From an uncultured Candidatus Melainabacteria bacterium (lineage in GTDB: Bacteria; Cyanobacteriota; Vampirovibrionia; Gastranaerophilales; Gastranaerophilaceae): a DNA stretch of 26,075 nucleotides. The DNA is taken from assembly GCA_934754735.1 (NCBI GenBank), contig CAKVJE010000018.1, forward strand, positions 1 through 26,075, given 5' to 3'. Positions 1-5,800 of the stretch are shown in pieces. Every line of letters starts with the position of its first letter. The first letter of the stretch is position 1. The translations under genes and the position numbers were made by a program. The notes under the pieces are model-generated. The model searched no databases. It saw only the letters and a list, made by a program, of their open reading frames with translations, and was not told the DNA's origin.

Positions 1-563
1 TTTTTCGTATTACCTTTTAATTTTTCTTCTGCCAACATTGCACCTACAATTGCTTCCAGTTGCGCTACCGGCATCATGTTTGTTGGTAATTCATCGAATC
101 CGTATTCAAACTTCAAAGCAGATTGCAAAAACTTGCAGTCTGCAGATGAACGTTCTTTATAATTCGAATAAAGATTAAACTTTTGTCTTGATAAATAAAC
201 TTCAAAACGCGAAATATCAACGCCGTCATTTTTTAAATTCAAAAAGAGTTCAGATCCTCTTGTCGAAAATCGCTGCATCCAATTATCACGATTCAGAAAT
301 TCTTTTTCATTAGAATGAATTAGCTGGTAAGGCTTAGATAGTACTCTCCATTTGCCTTCAAGCATTGTGTTATCCCAAGGCAAAGAAATGCAAAATACAG
401 AACTTTTTAATGAAGTATAATTATCAAAAAATAACTGCACATCATTCATTGAAAACAATTTATCGACATAAATAAGTTTACCGGTTGCAATTTCTCTTAC
501 AGCAACTCCACTTTCTATCGATGTTGTAGGCCCTAACGAAATTTCTACTGAATGAGTTATCAT
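1..563 (-). CDS. Partial RNase H-like protein (possible DUF429-type), C-terminus beyond left edge
   Basis: An open frame runs from an ATG at 563 to the left edge (187 complete codons), with no stop inside the window. The ATG overlaps the motB stop codon in an ATGA arrangement, so translation is probably coupled to motB. The N-terminus has a beta-rich opening with SGVAV near residue 18, followed by TGKLIYVDKL. The middle holds ISLPWD near residue 60, and later come SRQKFNLYSNYKERSSADCK and an alanine-rich helix (MPVAQLEAIVGAMLA). This layout recalls the RNase H-like fold of DUF429 proteins, which begin with a DxG-SGVAV-like strand pair, but the usual first aspartate is not evident here (EISLGPTTS instead). 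No known flagellar protein is recognised. The reading frame is sure; the family call is a weak inference. Confidence 0.6.
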   Translation of the reverse strand, partial: MITHSVEISLGPTTSIESGVAVREIATGKLIYVDKLFSMNDVQLFFDNYTSLKSSVFCISLPWDNTMLEGKWRVLSKPYQLIHSNEKEFLNRDNWMQRFSTRGSELFLNLKNDGVDISRFEVYLSRQKFNLYSNYKERSSADCKFLQSALKFEYGFDELPTNMMPVAQLEAIVGAMLAEEKLKGNTK

Positions 564-1639
564 AATCCAAAATCCTCGTCTTCCGGAATGTTCGTATTAA
601 GCTTAATTACGCGCTTTTCAACCGCCGGCATTACATTTGTATCGTCGCTATTTTCAGGAACATCTTTATCAAGATTTACGTATAATTCCATATTTTTAGG
701 CGATAATTTTTCACTCTTTTGCTTTTCTATCATTCGTTTTTGGTTTTCTTCCAACAGTTTTCTTGCAGCCGGAGAAATTGAATCGCCTTCAACTGCCGTG
801 ATAACAGCTTGTCTTTGGTTTTGAATAGCCTCTTGTTGACTCTTAGTTAATTTAAGCGTGTTATCGTTTCTAGTTTCAAACTCACGTCTGTATTTATTTT
901 TCATAATCAGAATTTCTACGCGTCTGTTTGCCGGATCTTTAGGAGAAATTGCACCTTCTACCGGACGAGTTGCTGCATATCCTACAGCAGAAAACAAAGA
1001 CGGAGAGAATTTAAATCGGTCTATCATATATCTTACGACAGACGAAGCTCTGGCAGAAGATAACTCCCAATTAGACGGATATTGTTGACTTCTAATCGGA
1101 TCACTATCTGTATGACCTTCAACTCTCATATAGTGAAGAACAAATTTCTTACAAATCAAAACTCCAACTTTATCTAGAAGTTTTTTTGCATTTCTGTCCA
1201 AATAAGCAGATGCCGGCGCAAATAAATATTTGTCATCAAAAGTTATCAACAAACCTTTATCTGTCATTTTTGTAGTAATACCTGATAATTCTCCGGCTTC
1301 AGACAATTCTCTTACAGTTTCTTCAATTTCGTTGAAAGAAGTTTCTTCATACTTAGGACTTATGTATTCCAACATAAGGCTTGGAATAAATGAATTTGCC
1401 TGTTGTTCATCAAATAATGAATCACTACCATCCATAATTGATTGCTGCCCGTCAAGAAGGGTATTTTGACTAAAAGCGCTCTTTAAAGATTCTTCTAATT
1501 TTGCAAAGTCAGAAACATCAACTTGCGCAAGAGCATATAATACAACAAAAGTTGCGAACAAAAGCGTGATAAAGTCTCCATAAGAAACCAACCAACGCTC
1601 AAGATTTTCCGGTTCTTCTTGTCGTTTTTTCTTAGCCAT
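560..1639 (-). CDS. motB: Flagellar motor stator protein MotB
   Basis: MotB anchors the MotA proton channel to peptidoglycan and carries the proton-binding aspartate of the flagellar stator. The start at 1639 gives MAKKKRQEEPENLERWLVSY and has an AAGGAAG ribosome site inside the end of motA; an in-frame ATG 18 codons upstream lies within motA and is less likely. One membrane segment spans about residues 17-40, with the expected Asp at 22 (YGDF). An OmpA-like peptidoglycan-binding domain covers roughly residues 130-245 and includes VEGHTDSDPI, NWELSSARA and NRRVEI. After it comes a charged, probably disordered tail of about 100 residues (KSQQEAIQNQRQ to the end DEDFGL), longer than in typical MotB. 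The start overlaps the motA stop by 8 bases and the stop overlaps the next gene by 4, so the three are one operon. Confidence 0.93.
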   Translation of the reverse strand: MAKKKRQEEPENLERWLVSYGDFITLLFATFVVLYALAQVDVSDFAKLEESLKSAFSQNTLLDGQQSIMDGSDSLFDEQQANSFIPSLMLEYISPKYEETSFNEIEETVRELSEAGELSGITTKMTDKGLLITFDDKYLFAPASAYLDRNAKKLLDKVGVLICKKFVLHYMRVEGHTDSDPIRSQQYPSNWELSSARASSVVRYMIDRFKFSPSLFSAVGYAATRPVEGAISPKDPANRRVEILIMKNKYRREFETRNDNTLKLTKSQQEAIQNQRQAVITAVEGDSISPAARKLLEENQKRMIEKQKSEKLSPKNMELYVNLDKDVPENSDDTNVMPAVEKRVIKLNTNIPEDEDFGL

Positions 1640-2402
1640 TAACTTCCTTATCCTTAGCTTCTTCCAATACGAATGAACGTAATTTTCTTTCAATCAAAAC
1701 AGGGCTTTCTCCGGCTTGGATTGATAAAACCCCTTCAAGTATCATATTCTTATATAATAACACATCTTGATAAATAAATTTAATTCTTGTACCAAGCGGA
1801 ATCATTACAAGGTTTGCTGCGAACAAACCATAAATTGTAGCAACGAACGCAACCGCAATACCTGCACCAAGTTTAGACGGGTCAGACAAGTTCTGCATAA
1901 CCTGAATCAAACCAAGAACGGCACCGATGATACCAAGTGTTGGAGAATAACCACCAAATGATTCATAAACTTTTGCAGCATTATGAACATAATTTTCTAA
2001 CTGTTCAATTTGATTTTCCATCATTTCTCTAACAAGAGTCGGGTCAGTACCGTCGGCAACTGCACCAAGACCCAGAGTTAAAAGCGAGTCAGACGCATTA
2101 TTCGCTTCTTTTTCAAGAGCAATAATACCTTCTTTTCTTGCTTTTGTAGCAAATCCACCAATTTCAGTAATAAGTGCATTAAAATCAGCTTTTGGAGGCA
2201 TAAATACGTCTTTAAGAATTTTTACAGCCGAAACTAAAATCTTCGGAGGGAAACTTAGAACAACCGCACCGCAAGTACCACCAAGTACAATAAAAGCAGC
2301 TGTAATCTGTAGCAACTGTCCAATGTTGCCACCTTCCATTGCTTGCCCTGTCAGAATGAATGTTATACCGAGAAACATCCCAACTATTGCAAATATATCC
2401 AT
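1632..2402 (-). CDS. motA: Flagellar motor stator protein MotA
   Basis: MotA is the proton-conducting membrane subunit of the flagellar stator and works as a complex with MotB. The 256-residue length is normal. Four membrane segments are visible, at about residues 3-22, 30-50, 150-172 and 180-203, with a large cytoplasmic loop between the second and third. That loop carries ARKEGIIALE, matching the conserved charged Arg/Glu region that contacts the rotor protein FliG. GGYSPTLGIIGAVLGLI contains the conserved proline of the third membrane segment. The ATG at 2402 follows a GGAG site (CGGAGATAATTATG). It is the first gene of the minus-strand operon; the 139-base gap to the divergent cupin gene must hold its promoter. 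A TATAAA at about 2417-2422 is a possible -10 but no convincing -35 is present. Confidence 0.95.
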   Translation of the reverse strand: MDIFAIVGMFLGITFILTGQAMEGGNIGQLLQITAAFIVLGGTCGAVVLSFPPKILVSAVKILKDVFMPPKADFNALITEIGGFATKARKEGIIALEKEANNASDSLLTLGLGAVADGTDPTLVREMMENQIEQLENYVHNAAKVYESFGGYSPTLGIIGAVLGLIQVMQNLSDPSKLGAGIAVAFVATIYGLFAANLVMIPLGTRIKFIYQDVLLYKNMILEGVLSIQAGESPVLIERKLRSFVLEEAKDKEVNG

Positions 2403-2451
2403 AATTATCTCCGATTTTATACTATTATCCTAGATACATTAAACTATATTT

Positions 2452-2480
2452 TTGTTGGTTTGTAATCCTTTATATATAGT
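2452..2480 (+). promoter_or_regulatory. Candidate sigma70-type promoter for the cupin gene
   Basis: TTGTTG (2452-2457) and TATAGT (2475-2480) are separated by 17 bases, the ideal spacing. They sit about 60 bases upstream of the cupin start codon, in the gap shared with divergent motA. In such AT-rich DNA this pairing could arise by chance. Confidence 0.4.
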
Positions 2481-2541
2481 AGTTTTACTGATGAGAAAAT
2501 GTCTTTTTTTCGTTTTAATTATGCTGAAAGGAGAAAATATT

Positions 2542-2847
2542 ATGTTCTATGATGTTGTTAAAGCAAAAGATATTATTAATTTAGACGGCAGTAAATTTGA
2601 GAGAAAAACACTAATGGAGAATGGAGATAGCAGTCTTAATATTATAGCTATTAAAAAAGATGAAATCATTGATACACATACTTCTATTGCCGACGCTGCA
2701 ATTTATGTTGTTGATGGCGAAGTTGAATTACATTTTGATGCTGAAAAATTCAAGATCGACAAAGGTGAAATGCTTATGTTTAAGAAAGATAAAGAGCATA
2801 AAGTCTTGGCACTAAAAGATAGTAAATTTTTACTTATTAAAATATAA
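2542..2847 (+). CDS. Small single-domain cupin protein
   Basis: A 101-residue protein that is almost entirely one cupin barrel. Cupin motif 1-like sequence is DTHTSIADAAIYVVDGEVEL (residues 44-63), with His46 and Glu60 in plausible ligand positions. Motif 2-like sequence is KGEMLMFKKDKEHKVLAL (74-91), with His86. The set of metal-binding histidines is incomplete compared with enzymes such as germin, so this may be a sensor or ligand-binding cupin rather than a metalloenzyme. The start at 2542 is chosen because GAAAGGAG lies just ahead; longer in-frame starts would place the ribosome site inside the gene and add an unrelated hydrophobic N-terminus. It stands alone, with its own candidate promoter and terminator. 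Substrate unknown. Confidence 0.8.
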   Translation: MFYDVVKAKDIINLDGSKFERKTLMENGDSSLNIIAIKKDEIIDTHTSIADAAIYVVDGEVELHFDAEKFKIDKGEMLMFKKDKEHKVLALKDSKFLLIKI

Positions 2848-2852
2848 ATTAT

Positions 2853-2879
2853 AAGGTACGCAATAATGCGTACCTTTTT
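2853..2879 (+). terminator. Rho-independent terminator after the cupin gene
   Basis: A perfect 10-bp stem, AAGGTACGCA (2853-2862) with TGCGTACCTT (2867-2876), closes a 4-base loop and runs straight into a T-run. It begins 6 bases after the cupin stop. Confidence 0.88.
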
Positions 2880-2953
2880 GAAATATTACTTATAACTAGT
2901 AGTTCTATAGAATGTTCCCCGTCCAATATTTTTACGTGCGTAGCACTGAGTCT

Positions 2954-2978
2954 GTAGGTCAGGCAGTGCCTGACAAAA
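2954..2978 (+). repeat. REP-like GTAG palindrome, copy 1
   Basis: GTAG is followed directly by GTCAGGCA-G-TGCCTGAC, a perfect 8-bp palindrome with one central base. Its exact 25-base reverse complement lies at 3063-3087. A GTAG head on a palindrome is the hallmark of REP elements moved by RAYT (TnpA-REP) transposases. No such transposase is in the window. Confidence 0.65.
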
Positions 2979-3062
2979 ACTATTCTAACTTTAAACTTTT
3001 GGTTATAAATTAAAGGGTTTAAAGCAGATAATATATTGTAATTCATTTTTCATATTTGAGAA

Positions 3063-3087
3063 TTTTGTCAGGCACTGCCTGACCTAC
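3063..3087 (-). repeat. REP-like GTAG palindrome, copy 2, facing copy 1
   Basis: Perfect 25-base reverse complement of 2954-2978, with its GTAG head (read on the minus strand) at 3087-3084. The two copies enclose 84 bases of AT-rich DNA, an arrangement like a bacterial interspersed mosaic element (BIME). The 12-mer TACGTGCGTAGC begins at the very next base. Confidence 0.65.
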
Positions 3088-3323
3088 TACGTGCGTAGCC
3101 TGGGTGTTGCTTTTCTTTTTGTAGTTCAGCTTAAAGGATGACTTGGAATTAGAAAGTAATCTCGTAGCCTTGCCTATGTCATCCGCCCAATCTCCTACGT
3201 GCGTAGCATTGAGTAATTATTTCAGCTTGTAGTTTTGCCAAAAGGATGACCTGGCGTCTTACAATAATCAAGGAATCTAACCTTTGTCATCCGTCAATAT
3301 TTTTACGTGCGTAGCACTATCTT

Positions 3324-3451
3324 GGATTTTGGTGGTTCAAAACTTTAACATTTCGCTTTTATTTCACTATCGTGAAATAGCGCTTCATTAAGTTCTTCAC
3401 AGGGACGTGTCTAGCCCTCGCGCTGCTCGGGCGTCGCACTTACCAAAATCC
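3324..3451. other. Possible structured element closed by a 10-bp inverted repeat
   Basis: GGATTTTGGT (3324-3333) pairs with ACCAAAATCC (3442-3451) around about 108 bases. Inside are a hairpin, ATTTCAC-TATC-GTGAAAT (3361-3378), and a GC-rich block near 3400-3435 where GCCC can pair with GGGC. The GC content is clearly above the surroundings. It could be a structured RNA or another dispersed repeat; no known RNA family is recognised. Confidence 0.35.
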
Positions 3452-3452
3452 G

Positions 3453-3487
3453 CAAAAAAAATCCTTTCTTTAATTTAAGAAAGGATT
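3453..3487 (-). terminator. Rho-independent terminator on the minus strand
   Basis: AATCCTTTCTT (3460-3470) and AAGAAAGGATT (3477-3487) form a perfect 11-bp stem with a 6-base loop. The A-run on the plus strand just left of it reads as a T-run following the stem on the minus strand; there is no T-run on the plus side. It would stop transcripts coming leftward, the nearest source being kdsC. Confidence 0.65.
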
Positions 3488-3575
3488 GGAATCTTGTTTA
3501 ATAATTCCTCATGTGTAGAAGGTTAGTGTGTAGGTTGTATGAAAGGTTTGTGTTATGTGTTTCTTTTTAGTGTCT

Positions 3576-3687
3576 CGTGTTTATTTAATGCTTGCCGTTT
3601 TTCTTAGTTTCGACTTACATATATATAAAGTATATTTCTGTTCAAGAATTGCGCTATACGTTTTATATTGTTACATTTCTTTACATA
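3576..3687 (+). repeat. 112-nt dispersed repeat, copy 1 (upstream of the gene at 3788)
   Basis: This block matches the reverse complement of 25964-26075 at 111 of 112 positions, the only difference being G at 3653. It ends exactly at the second half of an HLR1 box (3670-3687) and lies 100 bases before the start codon at 3788. It holds a weak promoter-like pair, TTCGAC (3609-3614) and TATATT (3631-3636), with 16-base spacing. The sequence to its right differs completely between copies. See 25964-26075. Confidence 0.85.
3670..3687 (+). promoter_or_regulatory. HLR1-type box (RpaB-binding consensus), copy 1
   Basis: GTTACATT-TC-TTTACATA fits the cyanobacterial HLR1 consensus (G/T)TTACA(T/A)(T/A)NN(G/T)TTACA(T/A)(T/A) at every position. 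HLR1 is bound by the OmpR-family regulator RpaB. A TATAAA at 3728-3733 downstream would put the box about 53-70 bases before a transcription start, a position typical of activation. The match is seen directly; binding is inferred. Confidence 0.55.
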
Positions 3688-3787
3688 GTCAAAAAAGTTG
3701 CGGAACAAAAATAATTCTAAAGAATGATATAAAATTTTTAACTTTAGTTTAAAATGCGAGAAGAGATATTAAAGAAAGTGTGTGATT

Positions 3788-4237
3788 ATGATTCTACCTG
3801 TTAGTGCCTTAACCCCCAAGGCTACATCAAAGGGGGAATATTCAGAATTCAAAAATCCTGTTAATAGGAAAACTGAAAAGCATTTGGCAATTTTAAACGC
3901 CGGAGGAGTTTCAGCAGCAATGGGGGCTGTAACAACAGCTGTTGCAAGAAGTTACACTTCAACTTGGAAGCATGCCAGCTATTTCGGAATTGGTGCAGCT
4001 TTTGTAACAATGATGTTTGTATGCCCAAGATTTATGTATAAATCTGGCATAAATTCTTATGCTAAAGAAAAAGAAATGGATGTTTTCACAAAAGAAAAAG
4101 AAGTTCAAAAGAAGCTTTTAAACGACGTTGATGATGCGATAGAACATCACAGCCAAGACTTGCACGATAAACTAGACAATTATTCTAAGTCTAAAACAAA
4201 TGAGACAAAGAAAGCTAATATCCAACAAAAATACTAA
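3788..4237 (+). CDS. Unknown small membrane protein with coiled C-terminus
   Basis: A 149-residue protein that I do not recognise. The start at 3788 gives MILPVSALTPKATSKGEYSE; a GTG two codons earlier is the alternative, and ribosome-site support is weak (AAAGAAAG about 10 bases upstream). Two hydrophobic segments are visible: about residues 34-56 (AILNAGGVSAAMGAVTTAVA) and 63-83 (SYFGIGAAFVTMMFVCPRFM). The remaining 60 residues are highly charged and helical, with KEKEMDVFTKEKEVQKK, and end in a Lys/Asn/Gln-rich tail. This suggests a hairpin membrane anchor with a cytoplasmic helical tail. It lies downstream of the 112-nt HLR1 repeat, so it may be controlled by that element. It converges on kdsC with only four bases between the two stop codons. 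Confidence 0.7.
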   Translation: MILPVSALTPKATSKGEYSEFKNPVNRKTEKHLAILNAGGVSAAMGAVTTAVARSYTSTWKHASYFGIGAAFVTMMFVCPRFMYKSGINSYAKEKEMDVFTKEKEVQKKLLNDVDDAIEHHSQDLHDKLDNYSKSKTNETKKANIQQKY

Positions 4238-4241
4238 TGTC

Positions 4242-4778
4242 TTATCTACCGGCGCCTTCTGATACAATATATTGTTTTTCTATTCCTTGAGCATCAAGAA
4301 TGAAGTCGCAAAGCTCACGTACAGCTCCACGGCCGCCATTTATGGCAGATTTGAAGTTGCAAATTTCTTGAACCTCTTTAACTGCATCGGCCGGACAACA
4401 TGCTAAACCGACCTTTTCTAAAATACAAACATCTGGCAAGTCGTCACCCATATAAGAAACATTTTCATAGCTCAAATTATATTTTTCCATAAGTTCTTCA
4501 AGCGCTGGAAGCTTATATTGTCTGCCTTGATATACTTCTGTAAAATTAAGGTTTTTTGCTCTATGAGCTACAGTTCCATTGTTTCTTGCTGTAATAATAG
4601 CCGTAATAAAACCTGATTTATTCATTCTGACTATTCCATGTCCATCTTTTACATTAAATGTTTTATATTCAACTCCATTTTCATCGTAAGTTACGCTTCC
4701 GTCTGTCATAACTCCATCACAATCAAACACAAGCATTTTAATCTTTTTAGCAGCTTCTAAAGCATTTAATTTGGTCAT
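4242..4778 (-). CDS. kdsC: 3-deoxy-D-manno-octulosonate 8-phosphate phosphatase
   Basis: KdsC removes phosphate from Kdo-8-phosphate to give Kdo, the inner-core sugar of lipopolysaccharide, in the cytoplasm. The 178-residue length fits this cap-less HAD subfamily, which works as a tetramer. The nucleophile motif is FDCDGVMTDG (Asp19 and Asp21), followed by VKDGHGI, then TARN (motif II), and GDDLPD (motif IV metal site). VYQGRQYK supplies the conserved lysine region. The start has GGAG (AGGAGTGAGTTATG). Its promoter must lie in the gap with divergent aroE. It implies an outer membrane with Kdo. Other HAD phosphatases are possible, but the motif set and length fit KdsC closely. Confidence 0.9.
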   Translation of the reverse strand: MTKLNALEAAKKIKMLVFDCDGVMTDGSVTYDENGVEYKTFNVKDGHGIVRMNKSGFITAIITARNNGTVAHRAKNLNFTEVYQGRQYKLPALEELMEKYNLSYENVSYMGDDLPDVCILEKVGLACCPADAVKEVQEICNFKSAINGGRGAVRELCDFILDAQGIEKQYIVSEGAGR

Positions 4779-4860
4779 AACTCACTCCTTTTTTTATAAT
4801 TATATAACTAAAATTTTTATATCAAAGCTGGTCTTTAAAATCAATAAAATCGTGGGTTAC

Positions 4861-4890
4861 TTGCACTCAACCTATATTCTCGTGTATAAT
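4861..4890 (+). promoter_or_regulatory. Sigma70-type promoter of aroE
   Basis: TTGCAC (4861-4866) and a perfect TATAAT (4885-4890) are separated by 18 bases. Transcription would begin near 4897, leaving a leader of about 49 bases that contains a small AGGG/CCCT hairpin. Confidence 0.7.
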
Positions 4891-4945
4891 TGATTAGCAG
4901 GGAATATACCCTTGCACCGTAAACTTTATATCAAGAGAGGTTATT

Positions 4946-5785
4946 ATGGTTAAACTCGGTATTATCGGTTATCCCTTAGGGCATTCAATTTCAGCTGTCA
5001 TACAAAAAGCCGGTCTGAAAAGTATTGGACTGGACGGCTCTTATGATGTTATGGAAACGCCTCCGGAAGATTTGATTAGCAGAATAAAATACATAAAATC
5101 AAATGGCTACGATGGTTTTAATGTTACGATTCCTCTAAAAGTTCCAATGTCATTGTTTTTAGATGATATTGATGATTACGCTAATATTGCAGGTTGCGTA
5201 AATACGGTAAAAGTTGGCGAAGACAAGTCTTTTTACGGTTTTAATACCGATATTTATGGTTTCAAAAGAGCAATCCCTGATGAAATTGATTTAAGCGATA
5301 AAACTGCAAGCATTTTGGGAACTGGTGGTGCTTCAAGAGCAGCTGTTGTAGGACTTGCAGAACGTGGAGTAAAAAATATAGACTTTTATACAAGAAATAT
5401 TATCAATTCTCGCCAAACTCTTGAATACGTCCGCGCAAAATTTCCTGAAATCAATTTTAACGTTTATCAAATTCAAAATATCAGAAGCCTTGCAGATTCT
5501 TCTATAATTGTAAACGCAACTCCAATTGGGATGAAAGGTTTTATGGCGGATCAAATGCCTTTAGAACGCGTAGATTTAGACAAGTTAAATCCAAATACCG
5601 TGATTTATGATATTGTTTATAATCCTGTTAAAACTGTTCTTATACAAGAAGCACAAAAGCGTGGTTTAAAAACGATTGGCGGATTAGATATGCTTATTTA
5701 TCAAGCAGAACGCGCAATTCAAATTTGGACAGGCAAAGATCCGGATGTTAAATTAATGAAAATTGCTGCGCTTGAAGCTTTGTAG
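4946..5785 (+). CDS. aroE: Shikimate dehydrogenase (NADP+)
   Basis: AroE reduces 3-dehydroshikimate to shikimate with NADPH in the pathway to chorismate and aromatic amino acids. The 279 residues match the family. The substrate site shows GYPLGHSIS (Ser14 and Ser16) and NVTIPLK with catalytic Lys65; NTD follows at the domain junction. The nucleotide-binding loop is GTGGASRA (125-132). NATPIGM and the C-terminal GGLDMLIYQAERAIQIWTG are typical signatures. Asp in the NTD motif is the expected catalytic partner of the lysine. The start codon follows AAGAGAGG. It heads a two-gene unit with the ATP-grasp gene 15 bases downstream. Confidence 0.95.
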   Translation: MVKLGIIGYPLGHSISAVIQKAGLKSIGLDGSYDVMETPPEDLISRIKYIKSNGYDGFNVTIPLKVPMSLFLDDIDDYANIAGCVNTVKVGEDKSFYGFNTDIYGFKRAIPDEIDLSDKTASILGTGGASRAAVVGLAERGVKNIDFYTRNIINSRQTLEYVRAKFPEINFNVYQIQNIRSLADSSIIVNATPIGMKGFMADQMPLERVDLDKLNPNTVIYDIVYNPVKTVLIQEAQKRGLKTIGGLDMLIYQAERAIQIWTGKDPDVKLMKIAALEAL

Positions 5786-5800
5786 ATTGAGGATTTAAAA

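Larger units (their letters stand above)
2924..3318. repeat. Mosaic of degenerate 108-nt tandem repeats marked by a conserved 12-mer
   Basis: The 12-mer TACGTGCGTAGC occurs at 2933, 3088, 3196 and 3304. The last three are spaced exactly 108 bases. Within the two full units, AAAGGATGAC starts at offset 45 (3133 and 3241) and GTCATCCG at offset 90 (3178 and 3286), so GGATGAC/GTCATCC can pair as a 7-bp stem around a 35-base loop of unrelated sequence. The first and last 12-mers share a longer 24-base block (2924-2947 and 3295-3318). This lies in a gap without genes between the cupin terminator and the unknown gene at 3788. No protein-coding frame explains it. Confidence 0.75.

Noticed and set aside
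2403..2440. A sigma28 (flagellar) promoter ahead of motA: TATAGTTT and TAGGATAA on the minus strand
   Set aside because: The spacing is 8 bases instead of about 11 and the GCC of the -10 box is missing.
2924..3318. A CRISPR array
   Set aside because: Repeats are 12 bases with 96-base gaps that themselves hold conserved blocks; there is no 24-37 base repeat with uniform spacers and no cas gene.
3555..3752. A 65-codon open frame over the 112-nt repeat
   Set aside because: It has no ribosome site, reads as low-complexity hydrophobic residues, and the right-hand copy of the repeat does not continue the frame downstream.
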